This document shows positions 23,092 to 38,400 of a stretch of DNA of 64,000 nucleotides, in pieces; positions within the stretch are counted from its first letter, which is position 1; every line of letters starts with the position of its first letter. The DNA comes from Harmothoe impar (Eukaryota; Annelida; Polychaeta; Phyllodocida; Polynoidae). A model generated the notes under the pieces. The model saw only the letters and a program-made list of their open reading frames with translations, did no database searches and was not told the origin of the DNA. The position numbers and the translations under genes were made by a program. The stretch covers positions 40,852,904 through 40,916,903 of the forward strand of contig OX381709.1 in the NCBI GenBank assembly GCA_947462335.1, given 5' to 3'.

Positions 23092-26000
23092 CTGGAAGAA
23101 CGAGGAACAGTGTTAATACCTGTATGTGTTTAAACAAATGGAGTGTGGTATAGCTGGCCACAGTGTTGGTGATGATATAGCTCACGTATAACGGTTCTTT
23201 TCTACAACATAGGCAGAACTACACAACATACAGTTAGCTTTGGTAGATTTTTTAATGGGTTGCGTCAGTTTATATAACCATAATCTTGATGTCAAATTGC
23301 TTAAAGATATGATATTTAAAGATGGATCCCAAAATGATTCCCATGTACTATATTAGTTTTACACATCTGTGAACCTCACAAGATAGCATCGCCATTTTTC
23401 AACAGGATTGTTGATATACCTTCCACAACAAACTGTATTATGCAAAACACTGCTCTGTATACTATCTAAAACACTGACATAAACAATGCCTATGAAAACA
23501 TAGATACAGTATATTGTGCATAATATTTACATTTCAATAGCACCCCCGGCGATGTCACTTACCTCCTCTAAATGATATTTCGACTTGAAATCAGAAACTA
23601 TATTGGGTATCATGCGTCCAAAGTAACGGTCCTGCACTCCAAATCTGAAGAGCAAAGGTTAACAAGAACCATTAGAACATAAGATGATGCACTATACGCA
23701 TTGATTAATTAGATACATTTCTTTAGATAGTTCACTATATTAGACTGTAACCTTTACGAATATCTTCATTATAATGCTAGATATTACAATACTGACTTCT
23801 GGTCGTAACATGATGTATTACTCTCATGAATACGTGATGTTAAAAGTGGTTGCTGAATTATTGATATTGTCCGGTAGAATGAGGAGTTCATAAATTCTAC
23901 ACCTTTATGGCAAGGGATGTCCAGCATCCAGTGCAACAAGACCCTCCGCAAGCAGTACGTTCCGCATGATTATGTCTTCATGAAATATATTAAGTGGCGC
24001 TTGTATCACTTTATCTGGCGAAGTTAATTCAAACCTTTCTAGAATCAAATATTATGCCAAAACCACATGGGTAACATTTTGTCGACGGTTGTCCGATTTC
24101 CTTTCTATAATGTAATAGTATACCTTTTTAGTAAGTCATCATAGTTAGCCCTCGCCCAGCTCCACACGTAGTATGTAGCACTAGGGTTAGAGGCGGCGTA
24201 GTTAACTGCTGTAAAGAAGTCCTGGGTTCGCACTTTAACTGGATCCAAACAGTACTCTAGGTACCTGAGAAAAATAGCGGGAGATATCGTTAGGGATTTG
24301 TTACAATATACAAGTTAGTTTTGTATAACTTGATGGTTATTGAATTGGCGAGAGAATTTAACAACAGGCTATTGCCCTGCTTAAATCATGGACGTAACAA
24401 AATGAAAAGTTCAAGTCATTTTAATTTCAAATTCCAAGGAAGGGTTATTTTATCATAATCATTGTATACCGCTAGAACTTAAACATGCTAAATCATTTTT
24501 TCCTTTGCCTGACTTTGCAGCAATGGAGTAAGAAGCAGCTTGATGCGCTGAGTAACTCACTTCTGAACCAGCCATAGTTGTGGTGACTGTGAGAGGGCCC
24601 TGAGCAGGTAGAGGGAGTCCTGTCCTGATGTCGAGTTCTCATACCGGCCCCACATGACGTCCCAGTCGGCCTCCGTGCCCGCCTTCATCATACCGAACCG
24701 GTACACGTACGGACGCAGGTTAGCAGGTACCGCGTTAGCTCTGCCAGTAAAGAATCACTCGTTTTAAATTTATTTAAAAAAAGAAATATTGTTGTTGTTA
24801 AAACATGGGATTTTCTCCTCAAAGTACAATCTGATATCTCTTGTATAGGATTAGAATTACCTCATACAAATTAGATTAATATTTCAATGCTACTGGTTTT
24901 CGGATTGTCCTATCTCTGGGGTAATGTAACTTGCACACCCTGGCCATTGCTGCCACAGGCTGGTAGGTGGAGGCAGAGTGGTTGATATACAGGCAGGGTG
25001 TCAGCTAGGTGTGTGTCCAGGTGTAACTAGTGAGACCATCTAGTGCACTCTTTGTTCAATTGAAAATCAACACCAACATGTTTGGTGTCTCACATTTCAA
25101 AACAGTTAAATATCAGTTTACTCATCATTAAACGACTTACACCGGGTCTTCTATCCATGCCTTGAAGAGGGTTGTGATGTTGGTGACACACCCAGGGTTA
25201 TCTTGTAGACAGGCCATACTGATGATGTAGCCCCTCAAAAGTCTGTTAAACAACCAATTAAACAATAACTTTATATAAAAAATATCTATTTCTTCATTTC
25301 TTAGCATCAAGGTATTATGGAGGTTCCCCACAGTAGCCCCATACTCTTTTATTTGATTGGTAGTCAGTGAGATGCACCACCATCGTGGTTATTTATTTGT
25401 CCTTTCATACCTTTCCATCCTTACCATGCAATGGTGCATGTGGTACATCTACAGACAGGATACAAATTAAAATGTACTGTATTTAGATTTTGAAAAACGA
25501 TCCTTTCTTAGATTAACTATAACCTGATCTATCGTTAAATGGCACTGTATTAGGTAAGTAAGATACCAACATGTCTAAGTGCTGGCCTCCATCTGCCACC
25601 TGTAACTTGTCCATGGCAGCTGCAGTCAGCTCACGTGTGTATTTCTGAATTATATTCAATTTGTCAAACATAATTACCAGGAACCTCAGAAAATTATTAT
25701 CATAACCATTTTGAAAATATATAAAAATTCGCCTGATATCAGTTAGTTTAGAGCATTATTGATCGAAGACAGGGACGACCTGATCAAAGGGTGTTCTGAA
25801 TAACTTAAATCAAGTTATCCATGCATGTGTTAGCAAGATTAATAGCTTAACCAATACATATCTTGATAAATATTATAAAGATAATCTTATGAGAAAAATC
25901 ACCTATTGTGTTTTGTATTTTGAATAAGTAGCCAATGTGCACTCACCCTATATAAGCCGTAGTTCTGGTGGCCATATAGGATACCATTAACATAAATAAG

Positions 26001-29000
26001 TGACGAGTAGACGCTCCTCCAGGGGAAGTAGTGCATCTCCTGAGACAGGTACTGAGACATGTCCAGGGCTGTCTCGTATGTCACCTGGGTGGCAGCGGCC
26101 AGGTTAAACACATCATCCAGCAGGTGCGATCGGTCTATGGCCTCAAATACCTGAAAAACAATTAATGTTAAAGCTATAGATTTTTATTTTCCCAAATGTT
26201 TAGCTTTGAGGCCAGTGCACTGCCAGTGCACTCTTATCATCTGTACTGTAATAACGTGTAATGCATATAATAGGTCTATGTAACATGCACTGAGGAAAAG
26301 ACAAATAAGTGCACCATGCAATAATAAGGTTCCTTTTCGAAGATCGTGTAGCCTATCTTATCATTACCTGTTTTTGGTTAAAAGAGAGATCCCATAGGCT
26401 TAAAGCAGCAGAACCGCCTATGAGGCCTCAGACAGATACGGAAAAAAAGTCTCAACGTGATACGGACCCCAAACTCACTAGGAATAATACTGTCTACTTA
26501 TCGGCGTATTTGTGGGACTTGAGTACTGTAACAAACCTCTAGAACCCCTTTAGAACCTTACCTGTGGATTGGATTGGAGTTGATCAGACAGTTTCTTCCA
26601 AAGGTCGTCTGGGTAGTTGACTCTGTAGAAGCCGGACTGCTTCTTGTTAAACTTAATCCACTGGTTGGTGTCAGGGCGGGGGTCACTGAATGACACTACA
26701 GATAAGTGGATTCTTTTTAGTTGTACTAACATGGAGTTGCAAAGAACGATTATATAGTTCACGTTTAGACAACAAAGGTACTACAAATATCCTGAGAGAA
26801 TCATTCTCCAAGCCAAGAGGAAAGTGACAGTGATATGTCATCAAAATAGCTATGAAAACAATATTTAGAAGTATCTAACTATAATTCATGCATAAATTAG
26901 TCAGTAAATTTATCCAGTGTACCTCTGAAATAATTTCCTACGCTATTCGTGAATACCCACATCATCATACGATCATACACCTTACAGAAGATCTACAGTT
27001 CCTGTGAAATGATGGTCATTTATTTAGATCAAGAAATTAATGTCAGTGGATGCGTGCTTAGTTTATAGATTTTGGTATAGAAATGCCAATCTTGGATAAC
27101 TGTGTGAATGTTTACCTGCCGTCTTATTTAGCCAGAGTCTGCCCTCTGTTGCTGCTGTCTGGTAACTCAGGGACACATACCACTGGTATCTGGAAATGTA
27201 GATATACATTATCATGTACATTTATGTAAGGTACCGTTAGCCATGGGGAAATGCATGCAACAATATGCCCTAGCTATGTATCAATTATAATGGAGATTTG
27301 GCATGAACGGTGGTCACAGTTCTTATCTATACACCTTGACTTATCTATAGACATCCCAATATTACAATATTTCAGAGGGAAACATTTGATGACATCCACT
27401 GCACATGGTCAACAGCATTAATACCATATATAGGCACCGCAGAATATGCCCTCTATATATGAAGCATATAATTATTATCACAAGTAGTAGTGTTGATGAG
27501 AAAGACACGGCCACTTACCCGTAGGGTGAGTGTGGCTGATCTACAGGGTCCTCCGGGTTGGTGAGGAGACGTCGGGGGGTGGCCGTGATCGTGCCGCCGT
27601 CCACCGTGATGTCTACAACCGGAAGTCCCATCTGGTACACCCACGGATTCATGACAGCCGTGACGTTCATGGACGTACCCACCTCCTATGTAAAGATGGT
27701 AATTAGGATGGTGAAAGGTGACTGTCATTATGTAGTCCCCAATGCCCTCGTATTATCAGGTATGCTCAATGGGATGTCCCAGCTATAGTATATGTCCCAG
27801 CTATAGTAGCATTCATGCACTAAAGAACTATGAAATACATGAAATACCTGGACTTGCTGAACTATAAACATTTTTTGATATGTCCTTTTGCTGAATTTTC
27901 TTGTATATTAACCCGCTTAATAAATCATTGTGTCACTTACCTCTTGGAATGACTTCCATAGATCTGGCGTGACTGCAGTACTAAACTTGTTGTCTCTCAG
28001 ATATATCTTAAATCGGGAAAGTAACACAAATGATGTTATAATATACCATCACTTAAGTTAATATGAATGAAAAGTAGGTTATACTTTTGAGCCACGTACT
28101 TTGATGCTTTCATAAAAAGTATTGAACAAAGAATACACCAAAACCAAATATAACTGAGTATTACAATGAACAAATTGAGGAATGCATAAGCCATCCATAC
28201 AGAATGATTTATCAGAATATATACAGAATTACAAACCTAGGCCCATGTGAAGATATGTAACCATAAATCTTGGTTATAGTCATATGATATAATGATTGTC
28301 ATAATGGTGAGCTTACCCTAATAGCATTTCTGAACGTGGTGTTTCCAAAGAACTCCTCCATCATTCGCAACACAGAGGCCCCCTAGTGAGTAAACGGATA
28401 AACATTGACATGTTCACAGGCACTTCTGGGTACGACTGGTGGCATTTGCTGGAATTCTTTCCAGTATTCTCAAATTATGTTCATATAGCAACACTTCGAA
28501 TACTGCTAAAAATGAAGAAGCTTTTGATATACGAGAGTTTGGTTTACTAAATAGTAGATGGCAACCTTTGCAGGGGATACAGAACATGGGGTATTTGTCA
28601 AAACAGCAAACAATGAATACAAAGACCACAAATCTTTGCAATTACATTCAAGTATCAGACAGTGCTTTTGAGGAGAGGTGATGTACACGATCGACAACAT
28701 TCTCATGTCTGTTCCCCATAATGGCCGGTCTTTCGTATCCACCATGCACACCCATCATAATTTTGATATTGCCGCATATAAAGAAATCCAAGTGAAGTCC
28801 ATGTATCTCTGCTATTTGATTGGCCACATCTTGGGAAAACTAACATACTTTTAGTCTTTTACCAGAGTCTCGTAATACCACTATAAGTCGGTATCTTTCT
28901 ACGAAGGGATAAATTAACATTAAATACCACCATTAATAAATATACATTTTATTTCTACAAATGCCAACTAACCTTGTTGTATACAACACCATCGAAGGCT

Positions 29001-32000
29001 TGGTTGATTTCGTCAGGATGTGTGACTGGTAACACTACAGGGCGGGAGGTGGCGGTAGCGTCCGACCTCATGATAGACTGCTGAGTGGTGACCACGAACC
29101 CCTCCTCCTGTTTTGCAGGTTACACATAGTAGTATTGTATATCACAAGTATATGCTATATGATCTTTATTGACTTGCTTTGTTATAATAATATAACTAAG
29201 AAATATTACTATGACTCTTAATTCTAAAAGTTACCTAGGTCTATAACACCCAGTTGAGAGATTAGTTCATACTGAAGTTGTAGCATATGTCTGATTAGTT
29301 AATACTATAATTTTGAAACCTACATTTATTATTCTAATAACTGAGCTTAATGCATGCTTCTATGTCAACAGCTGCCTTATGCTTAAGAAGAGCTCTTACT
29401 GACAACAAATATGTATCGACAACATTACTTAAACAAACATCTAATTTTGTCTCTCTGAATAAAACCCATTTGGTCGATTGGCATATATTCTTAACATTAT
29501 GATATCAAAATTAATTATCATAATTACATTTCTATATCTATGTGAGAATTGAATCGTGTATAGAACAACCAGTAATCAGGTATTACCATGGCCCAGGTGG
29601 GTTCTGCAATGTCCACCCCCTTATTCTGATAGAAGCGGGCGAATCCTTCATTAAGCCACAGCTCATCCCACCAGTAGTTTGTCACCAGGTTACCGAAGTA
29701 CTATACAGTCAGGGGCAGACAACACACACTGGTTAGGGGACAGGACAAGGGAAAGGAACGGTAGGTATAAGGGTATCAATCCAATATAGTAAAATACTAC
29801 ACTCTATTGATACAAATACCAGCTGTCTTGTATGCAAACATAAGCATGCATTTCAGAATTGACATTGCCAAATGATAATTCTCAATGCTTTTATCATTTT
29901 ATGGTGATTTAACTATGCCAAATTATTAGACTGCAAGACGCTGGTATATTGTCCCATAATGTGTAGGTTTATACTAGCTAGGTATGATACGTCTTAAAAA
30001 TATCGAGAAAACCCAAGGCTGCGTGGTTATCTCTATGGGATGCCATCCTTGAATAGATATCTGCAGGAAGGAAAACACCAGGCAATGAATTGGGGAGAGA
30101 ATCAAAATCACTCTGGCACACTTAACATAGGGCTAAATATTGAAAGGTATACCCAGTAAACAAAAAGTGTTATACAACATTTTATGACGTTATATAACGT
30201 TATATAACGTTTCTCCAAGGCTCCTTACTATGGCATAACGTTATATAAAGTTTTAAAACGTTATTTTGACGTAAAATAACGTTTTTTGTTAGCTGGGTAT
30301 ATCAATTCTCAATTTCCTCGGAGGGGAATATCTTGGATCCGAACATAGACAAGCACGAACCTCTGTTATACATACACAGCATCTCATATGACATGGTCAC
30401 ATATGGTATCCAAACACACACACATGACTTTTAGACCATGACAATACCAATAAGGTCAGAACCTGATCTTGTCCATCATATGGTATCAATGGATTTCAGA
30501 TTACTCTGATCATAACTTATCTCCAATTTTCAATATTTTTCTGAAGAGGTGAGTCCGGCACAAGTCATCTATTGGGAGTGATGTGTTCTCATTCTACTTT
30601 AGCTGGCATCACGCCAGCCAAACTTTTTTTTTCAGTTCAAGTGGGCTTTGTTGTGAATACTGACAAGGAGGGAGTTCAGATTGGCTCAGATGACAAACAT
30701 ACTATTGCAGTATCATATATACATGCATGTTTATATACAGAAGCTCGTTGCCTGGCCATGAACAGGAAGCTAGTTTTGGCATGGTAGGGGTTGACTACAT
30801 TCTGGTTCAGGAAATCTGCAATGTGCAAACATGGACGTAGGGGGTCAGTAGGACGGCGCTGTTGACAGAAGACTATCTTATAATATACAATGTTTGTACC
30901 GATTCCCAGGATGGCTCTGCCGCTGCTGTACCTTTCTCCTCGTAGAAACTGGCAAAGCCCTCATTGAGCCACACTTCATCCCACCAGGAGCACGTCACCA
31001 GGTTCCCAAAGTACTGAGGTATATATGGCAGGCCATTCATGAAGACAAGTAAATCGTTTTATACATACACATACACATACAATCATATTGAGAGCAATAC
31101 TTCTAATGATAAGATTTTGTAAATTCAAGACATACAGATGGCTGGGATGTAGACATCAACCAGGCAGCCCTTGTTTTGTCAATTGGACCAGCAGAGTTGT
31201 ACGTATAGGTTCCCGACTTAATTCACGCTGCCCTCCTTTTCCCTCTGACATAAATTTGTTTAATTCACGAGTCGTTCCAAAGGAACGATTTTTAGCACAC
31301 GCATATGGGATTAAGCTGTAACGAACTACATTATACACATTGTCATGCACATACAAAAAATGTAAAGACATACAAGAAAGTGAGAGTTTACAGTTTTGGT
31401 GCAAACCAGTGGGACTTATGCCCAGGCAAGGAATTTAGAACAGCGTAAGTTTAGACTGGGTCCAAGAGCGGAATTTTTTAATGGCATGAACCACATTCTC
31501 AATGTTTGGGGGTAGTTTTAATACTCGAAGTTACTTGGACTTCTAAAAATGATTATCTGTGCTATAATCTAAAGATGTCATACTACATTTGAAGACCTTC
31601 CATGAAAATGTTAAAATTACCTTCAGAATATATCAGTATGCTGAATATATACAATCAACTCGAGTACAATATTCGGTAACAAATGGTATAATGGCTTACA
31701 TTGTGTGCCACCTCGTGGGCTACTATGTTGGCTACACTCTGCTTGTCCTGTGCTGTGACCTGGGCGCCGTCATACAGCAGCCTGGCCTGTCGGTAGGTGA
31801 TGAGCCCCCAGTGCTCTGTGGCACCAGACGGGTAGTCAGGGACCGCCACATGGTCTGTAAAGGAAGGGAGGAGCAGGTCAACTTAATGTAAACTGATTAT
31901 GCATGTATGAATGAGTATAATTATCGCATTTTTAATTGCAAATTTGAGGAGGTGCATATTGTAACGTTATACCAGCACAATGTATTATCTTTTCAGTGGC

Positions 32001-35000
32001 CCCTGCGGGGGGAAAGCGCCTATATCGTTTCAGTACAGAAAGCCAGGGGGAAAGGGTTCGAGCCCCCAATCACAGAGTAGGAGGGATGACTAGCCCTCAA
32101 CCCCATTCAAAACTAGTGTAAGGGATTGAAAGACCACTTTCATATACAAATACAATGCCTCAGCGTACATAAGGCAATACTTAATTAAAGCTGCATGGTT
32201 GGCCACACCCAATAAAAGGCAACCCCCTACCCCCTGCTTCTCCACGAAACCTACCATTTTAAATCTATACACTTCAATCAACCTTCATAGAGAAAATGCC
32301 CTACCTAATTTTGGAAGGTGGAAGTCCTGGTCAAATTCCTCAGCAAAGAAGTCCATGACCTTCTTTCCTACCTCCAGGGCATAGTCCACCTGGTCTATGC
32401 TGTCAGGTCGCGCCCACACCCGATGCTGCAATAATCAGAAAAAGGCAATCAGTGGCTGTCATGGTATCAAAGGGTATCTAGATGAAGCTAAATATGTTAT
32501 AATTGTGTTTTATGAAATGATTTAGAGAGAAATTAATCCTTTATTCTCTCACCGACACTTACAGGTTTTCAGATGTTGTGGCAGAGAAAGACCTGTAAGT
32601 TAAAATTGAATTCAACTAAAATGATGTAAACTTCAGTTCCTTTAATCTAGAAAATATGATACTATATATAATGATCATATACGTACGAGGGTACCACTGT
32701 TGAGTCTGTTCTCCTTGTACATGAAGTCGGTGACGATGAAGCACACCAGATAGCTACTCATGGGCACTGACTTCTGGAATGTCGTCTCATTCCAGTACTC
32801 ATAGGATGTAGAATACTGCATTAAGAAATGATTAAACTAAGTAGCTTTTATAATTATCATGCCAATTTAGTTTTACTGATTTTGCTGGCCTCTTGTCATG
32901 AAACGCCTAATTCTGCTGCCTATTTTGTGTCTTGAACTTTTTTGTAGGCCTATGTTTTCTGTGTAGATGACCTGCATGCTGTCTCTATACTTGTCCATAG
33001 TTGTAAACTCAACAATATTGGCTCTATATGAGAGACTTAATGTACTTCATGATATTGTGGTAACAGAATACCAAACTCAAACTCTTTAAAATCACATTGC
33101 TCTTTGATACCTATGTTACTTTATATTTATACTCAATACTAAACACCTGTGTAAGGCACCTTTAGCAACCTTTGTTGTAATAAAAATCAATCAGAATCCC
33201 GGGATGCTTGATAGGTGTGACCACAGTATGTGTGATTGGATGACCCGGGGTCAAGCCTGTCAATCACTCCAGAGTATACACTTGCCCCAAAACGGCACCA
33301 TATTTGGGAATAGAAGGTATTTGACTATACCTACACTCTAAGAACAGTGTGTTGTGGGAACATGCTTAAAGAGTAACACACATTATATTTGCAACACACT
33401 TTGAGATTTAACACACTTATGAATTGTAACACACTTTTTGTCAACTCACTTACCTGCTTACACACTTGTGGTCAGAGAGGTGTGTATCATATACAAAAGG
33501 GGGCAGCAGCAGTAAATGTCTATCATGCACCTATGCTAAATTCTTACAGCCATATGGTAGCTGTCGCAGTGGCTCAGTAGGCAAGTCTTTGGACTGAGAA
33601 CTTAAAGATCTCTGGCTCGATTCCCAATGGGGCTCACTGTCAAATGGAAATGTTTATTTTCTAAGAAGGACCATAATATTTTAGCCCCCCCCCCCTCAAG
33701 AAGGGTCAAATTTCTTTTCCACCTCAGGAGAGGTTGAACTGTTTTACAACCCCCTCCCCAACCAATCCCCTCTACTACAATGAAAGATATAACACCTATT
33801 TAATAGGGGTTAATTTGCAATGAGATACATACAAAAACTGTATTATTTGAATCTCATTGAATGAGCAAACTCACTCAATCCATATTTGAAATAGATGGGA
33901 AGTTTTTTCTCTTCAACTATACACACATGTTCTTTGCGTAAACCAAGTAACCATCACATGTAAGATCTTATTAGAGGTTCTGCAAGGCTGTAAAAGCAGG
34001 GCTTATTAATAGCTGATTAACTATTGTCTTTATAATAGATATCAAGCCCGGCAAATTATGTTATTATTAGTCAGTGCATTGGCATCCCTCAATAAGGGCG
34101 GTCTTTGTATTGTCTAAGAACCACTTCATGTCATAACATATTAATCCCCAAGGTAAGTTATATAGCTTACTGGTAACTGGTAAGAAGTTGTGTGATCTTT
34201 GAGAATACTTTGTGTCTCCTCACTGTTGTGTGTTCTGGTACCTATTTGAGGGGGGAATACACCATGATTGTACAAGGAGATTTGGTGGCCTAGCGAGCAA
34301 GTAGCTGGACAAGTGTGTGAGAGGTCCTGGGTTCGATCCCCAGAGAAGACCTGGCACCAAATCTTCCCAAGTGAAACAAGTTGTCCTGACAAGAGTCGCG
34401 TCTGTAAGTGTCGGTAGACAGACTGCGGTGAACCTTCAGTGTCCTGGTCTCCCATGAGACTTGCACCGATCCGCTTCAATCCGTAGAAGCATAATACACT
34501 TGCGACTGGTAAAGAGATAGCAGATATCAGTGTTGACGAAGGTAGTCCTAGCCGGGAGGGGAAAAGGCTGCAATGGACCACTGGAGACACTGAGAAAAGG
34601 TTGTGAGAGCAGCCATCCCACGCTATCTGACGGTGGTACGGTCATGGCACATTGCGCCACAGTCACCAGTTGGTTATCAGGTGTGTCAGTTTCGCCAGGG
34701 TCAGAAGCTAGGATGTGTTCACAGTGGTTGACTAAGACTTGTTTACTGTCAATACAAACTCAGTTTTGATATAATCTTCTATTCCCACTTTTATTGTGAG
34801 CGGTTCAATAAGCACTTTTCCTAGATGTAAGAAGCCTTTAAAAGTGATACACACAGTATATGCACAGTATGAACATGAATAGCCCTTACAACAAATTGAA
34901 TAAATCTATACTAATTTAACTCTTAACCCATGTAGAAAGTAATCATACTTAATATTGAGAAAAAAATATTTGTCAAGGGATTCTAACCTGCATGGACAGG

Positions 35001-38000
35001 ACTCATGTGCCAGCACCTAGACAACTCAGCCACGGCACCTGACATACTATGTGAGGTGTAGAACAACTGTTTTAATCCCCACCTCCTCAATACCATGGCT
35101 TTGTACACCAACACACTTTTTAGATTCAACACACTTTTGCCAAAAGTGTGTCGTGTGTTACCAAAAAAAAGTGTGTTAAAAGTGGCTTCAGAAAAGTGTG
35201 TTGAAAAGTGTGTAAACGTAACACACTGTTTTTAGAGTGTACCCCCAGCCATGAGGATCCTGTTAAAACTATTACCACTTTGCTAGGACTGATCTGTTAA
35301 CAACCTAGCAACAACAATTCCAAAAGCTCCATACCTAGCAACAGCACAATAGTTTGGAATAAAAGGTATTTGACCATACCTACCTCCAGTATACAGGTCA
35401 TGGGAATTTTAAGTATAATTATAGATCAGACATATTCAAACACCCCCTCATAATATTAGTATTTACATATTAATTTCACATAGTCCTATCAGAGGGAAAC
35501 ATGAATGAGAAGTCATTAAATGTGATGGAAGCGTGATCAAATAGACGCATTCTGTAGCTACACATAGTAATTCCCTATAGCTCTTGTCCCATGCATTTAT
35601 ATACAGCTGCCTAAACAATTAACCAGATCAAATGATCCCTATCCCCATGCATATAGGCGTACGCACGGAGGGTGCAAAGGTGTATCATGTCCACATATAA
35701 CTATAGTACCCTACCTCGTCAGGCATGTTGGAGAGGGCTGTGAAGTTTGACCAGTGTTTGAGTGTGATGGTGAATGTGGCCTTGTATTTAGGCTCGTCAA
35801 AGTTAGGGAAGGCCTTCCTCGCATCCGTAGGTTGGAACTTGGTAGTCGCCATCCAACTGCAGAAGAAGAGACATTAATATTATTTTGATTAGATGCTATA
35901 AAAGTTATAGTTAGTTGAACTGTAAACATATACAGTATATGTGCCACATGCATAGCAATAAATCCCTAAATATTATCGATGTTTTGTATACTTTCATTCA
36001 CTACATTTTGAATCTGCAGTCAGATGAACATTACCCTGGCACCACTATAGGCCTACCTGGTTTCTGTATTACATCAACAGGGTATACTGAAATTTCACAC
36101 AAATGTGAAATTCTTTTACAAATCAGTAATCCCTTGACTTCCAAACTTCCTGGTTTAGAAAGGCTGCGTCATCATCATATCAGACAAGCAACGTTATCTT
36201 ACCATCGATTTCACCCCCTCCCCCACATCTATCTTCCAGATAACATCACGGTTCATTATATATCTTTAATGAAATATGGATAGTATAGATACCATTGATA
36301 AACAATATATCGATCGTTCTGTACAATGGTTCAATGTCTATAGTGTATGTGTTATATAATCTGCTACTGTGACATACACTGTGAATGGGAATGCCTACTT
36401 GTCCCATTCCAGTAGGCGATTGATAAGGGTTATCAGTGCATTACACATGCCAATAGTTCACCCACTTGTGGTTTCAATCTTGAACCCAATTCAACTTGTA
36501 ACACAGGAGTGGTCTCTTTATTTACAATACGTCTTATTGAATGGGCAGTGACATTTGTAGTTGATAACGATGCACTTTTATAGTGACGTCCTAACAGGAC
36601 CCATATCAGTGCATGGTTTAATGGAGGAGCACTGTTTCTGAATTATCTACCACAAATGCATCTGATGAAAAAAAAGTCATTGTATTCAATAGAAATCTGA
36701 TCAATCTTTATCATATTCAATCGATCGGGTACTTATTGGGTTTATGTTTTGTTTGCTGACTAGAGTTCTTAAGGTAGCTATACTCTTATGTTGTTTTCTG
36801 TTTAGCGATTATATTGTGATAGAAATCCCTGGTACACTTAGACTGTTTATGCCACAGAACTTAGTCAGTAAGCTTACTGGCTATTAAACAAATCAGTTAA
36901 TAGTACCTAACCTTGTTAGTATTTTTCTGGCTCTCTATACGACAACCTAGGTTAGTTGATACTGTCGGGTTTGTCAGTACTGACTAACTCACCTTATAGT
37001 CTTCTCCATTTCAATGAGTAATGGGCTATTAAAGTGATTTTTAGTAAGACATAAGTACTATGTTATTATGCCTCAGTCAGTTTTGTATAGCACTTGATCA
37101 TGCCTGACCAATGTCCCCATGACTAAACTGTGATAACCACTACAGACTAAGGGCTGGGGCATTTGAATTATCTGTGTAGACACACGAAGCCATGTATGTT
37201 GGTATGTGTTGTATAGTCAACCTGGCAGAGGCGTGGGAGACAGAGTTCACAAATTGCTAGACACGGGCAGGACAGTTTGTTGTATAGTATGCTATTGTAG
37301 CCTATAAAATGCCGCAGCAATACATTAGGGACTTGGCGCCCATATAATCATATTGTCCCAATTGTGCCATGCTGAGACTCATTATCTGTCATGCTGATGA
37401 CCAATCAGTGTCGTACAGTAACGTTCTGACCACAATGCATGACACACACTACAACATCATTACTATCACGTTAGTGCATCCCTTCCCATAACAAATGGCA
37501 CAAAAACGGTGACCTGGCACATCGACTGGAAATTGTTTGCAAATAAATACAGTATTTACCAACATGAACCTTCATTCAGTGAGACACAATTGTCAACGGT
37601 CAGAAGGTGTATAGTAGGGTCATGCTTTATCTCCATCTGATAAGGTATATTGATAATATATCTGATGTATTGTACATGGAGGGTTATCTAGCGATATGAA
37701 TTAGTGTTCTATTAGCCTAGAAGTAGATGCTTTATGACGCGTCGATGACATTCAATGTTGGAATATGATTTATGAGCAATCCGGTAACTTGCAATATCTT
37801 TAAGGGTTCCAGGAATACGCTATGTCAATTAATCATATTAAAAGTTAACATGAGTACAGTAGTACATCAAGTACCGGTAGTACGAAATGTACCTAAAATA
37901 CCTATATGATACAGACATTCTTATCACCTATAAGGTGACATTGGAGGACAGAGGAGGGATAATTTTCGGGACTTAATTGTTAAAGCTGGTGAATTAATTA

Positions 38001-38302
38001 TAATCACGGAAAAAACATATTCATTAACTATCTGCTTTATGAGCAAATCCAACCTTTAATATAGTGTAACATGGCAATGACCCTTTGACACCTCTTGTCC
38101 ACATCACTTGATGTCTGCTGCATGGTTTATATTTTATTGCTATCGTAACTCTATATAGCCTTAGGGATATTCAAGGGCATAATCTGGAAATACGTTACCT
38201 TCTGCCAATAAGTATCTTCTTCCAACCCATTCCTTAAAAATACTTTCAATAGCACACATTTATAATTATATTCCATATATTAGTGCATATATATATATTA
38301 TA

Positions 38303-38400
<98 letters not shown>

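Larger units (their letters stand above)
33334..35239. mobile_element. 1.9-kb TA-flanked inverted-repeat element with SINE passengers
   Basis: Left CACTCTAAGAACAGTGTGTT, right complement with one mismatch, TA on both sides. Subterminal CACACTTTT repeats at both ends. The interior carries three tRNA-like sequences (33563, 34284, 34978) but no transposase frame. Likely a non-autonomous Tc1/mariner-like element that grew by nested insertion. Confidence 0.8.

Noticed and set aside
27453..27728. His/Gly-rich 91-codon minus-strand frame
   Set aside because: Out-of-frame shadow of aminopeptidase exon 10.
34141..34590. 149-codon minus-strand open frame
   Set aside because: Overlaps a tRNA-derived SINE and contains the translated B-box region; no domain, so a chance frame in repeat DNA.
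35915..36283. 122-codon plus-strand frame beside aminopeptidase exon 2
   Set aside because: No domain, no splice context, AT-rich intron composition.
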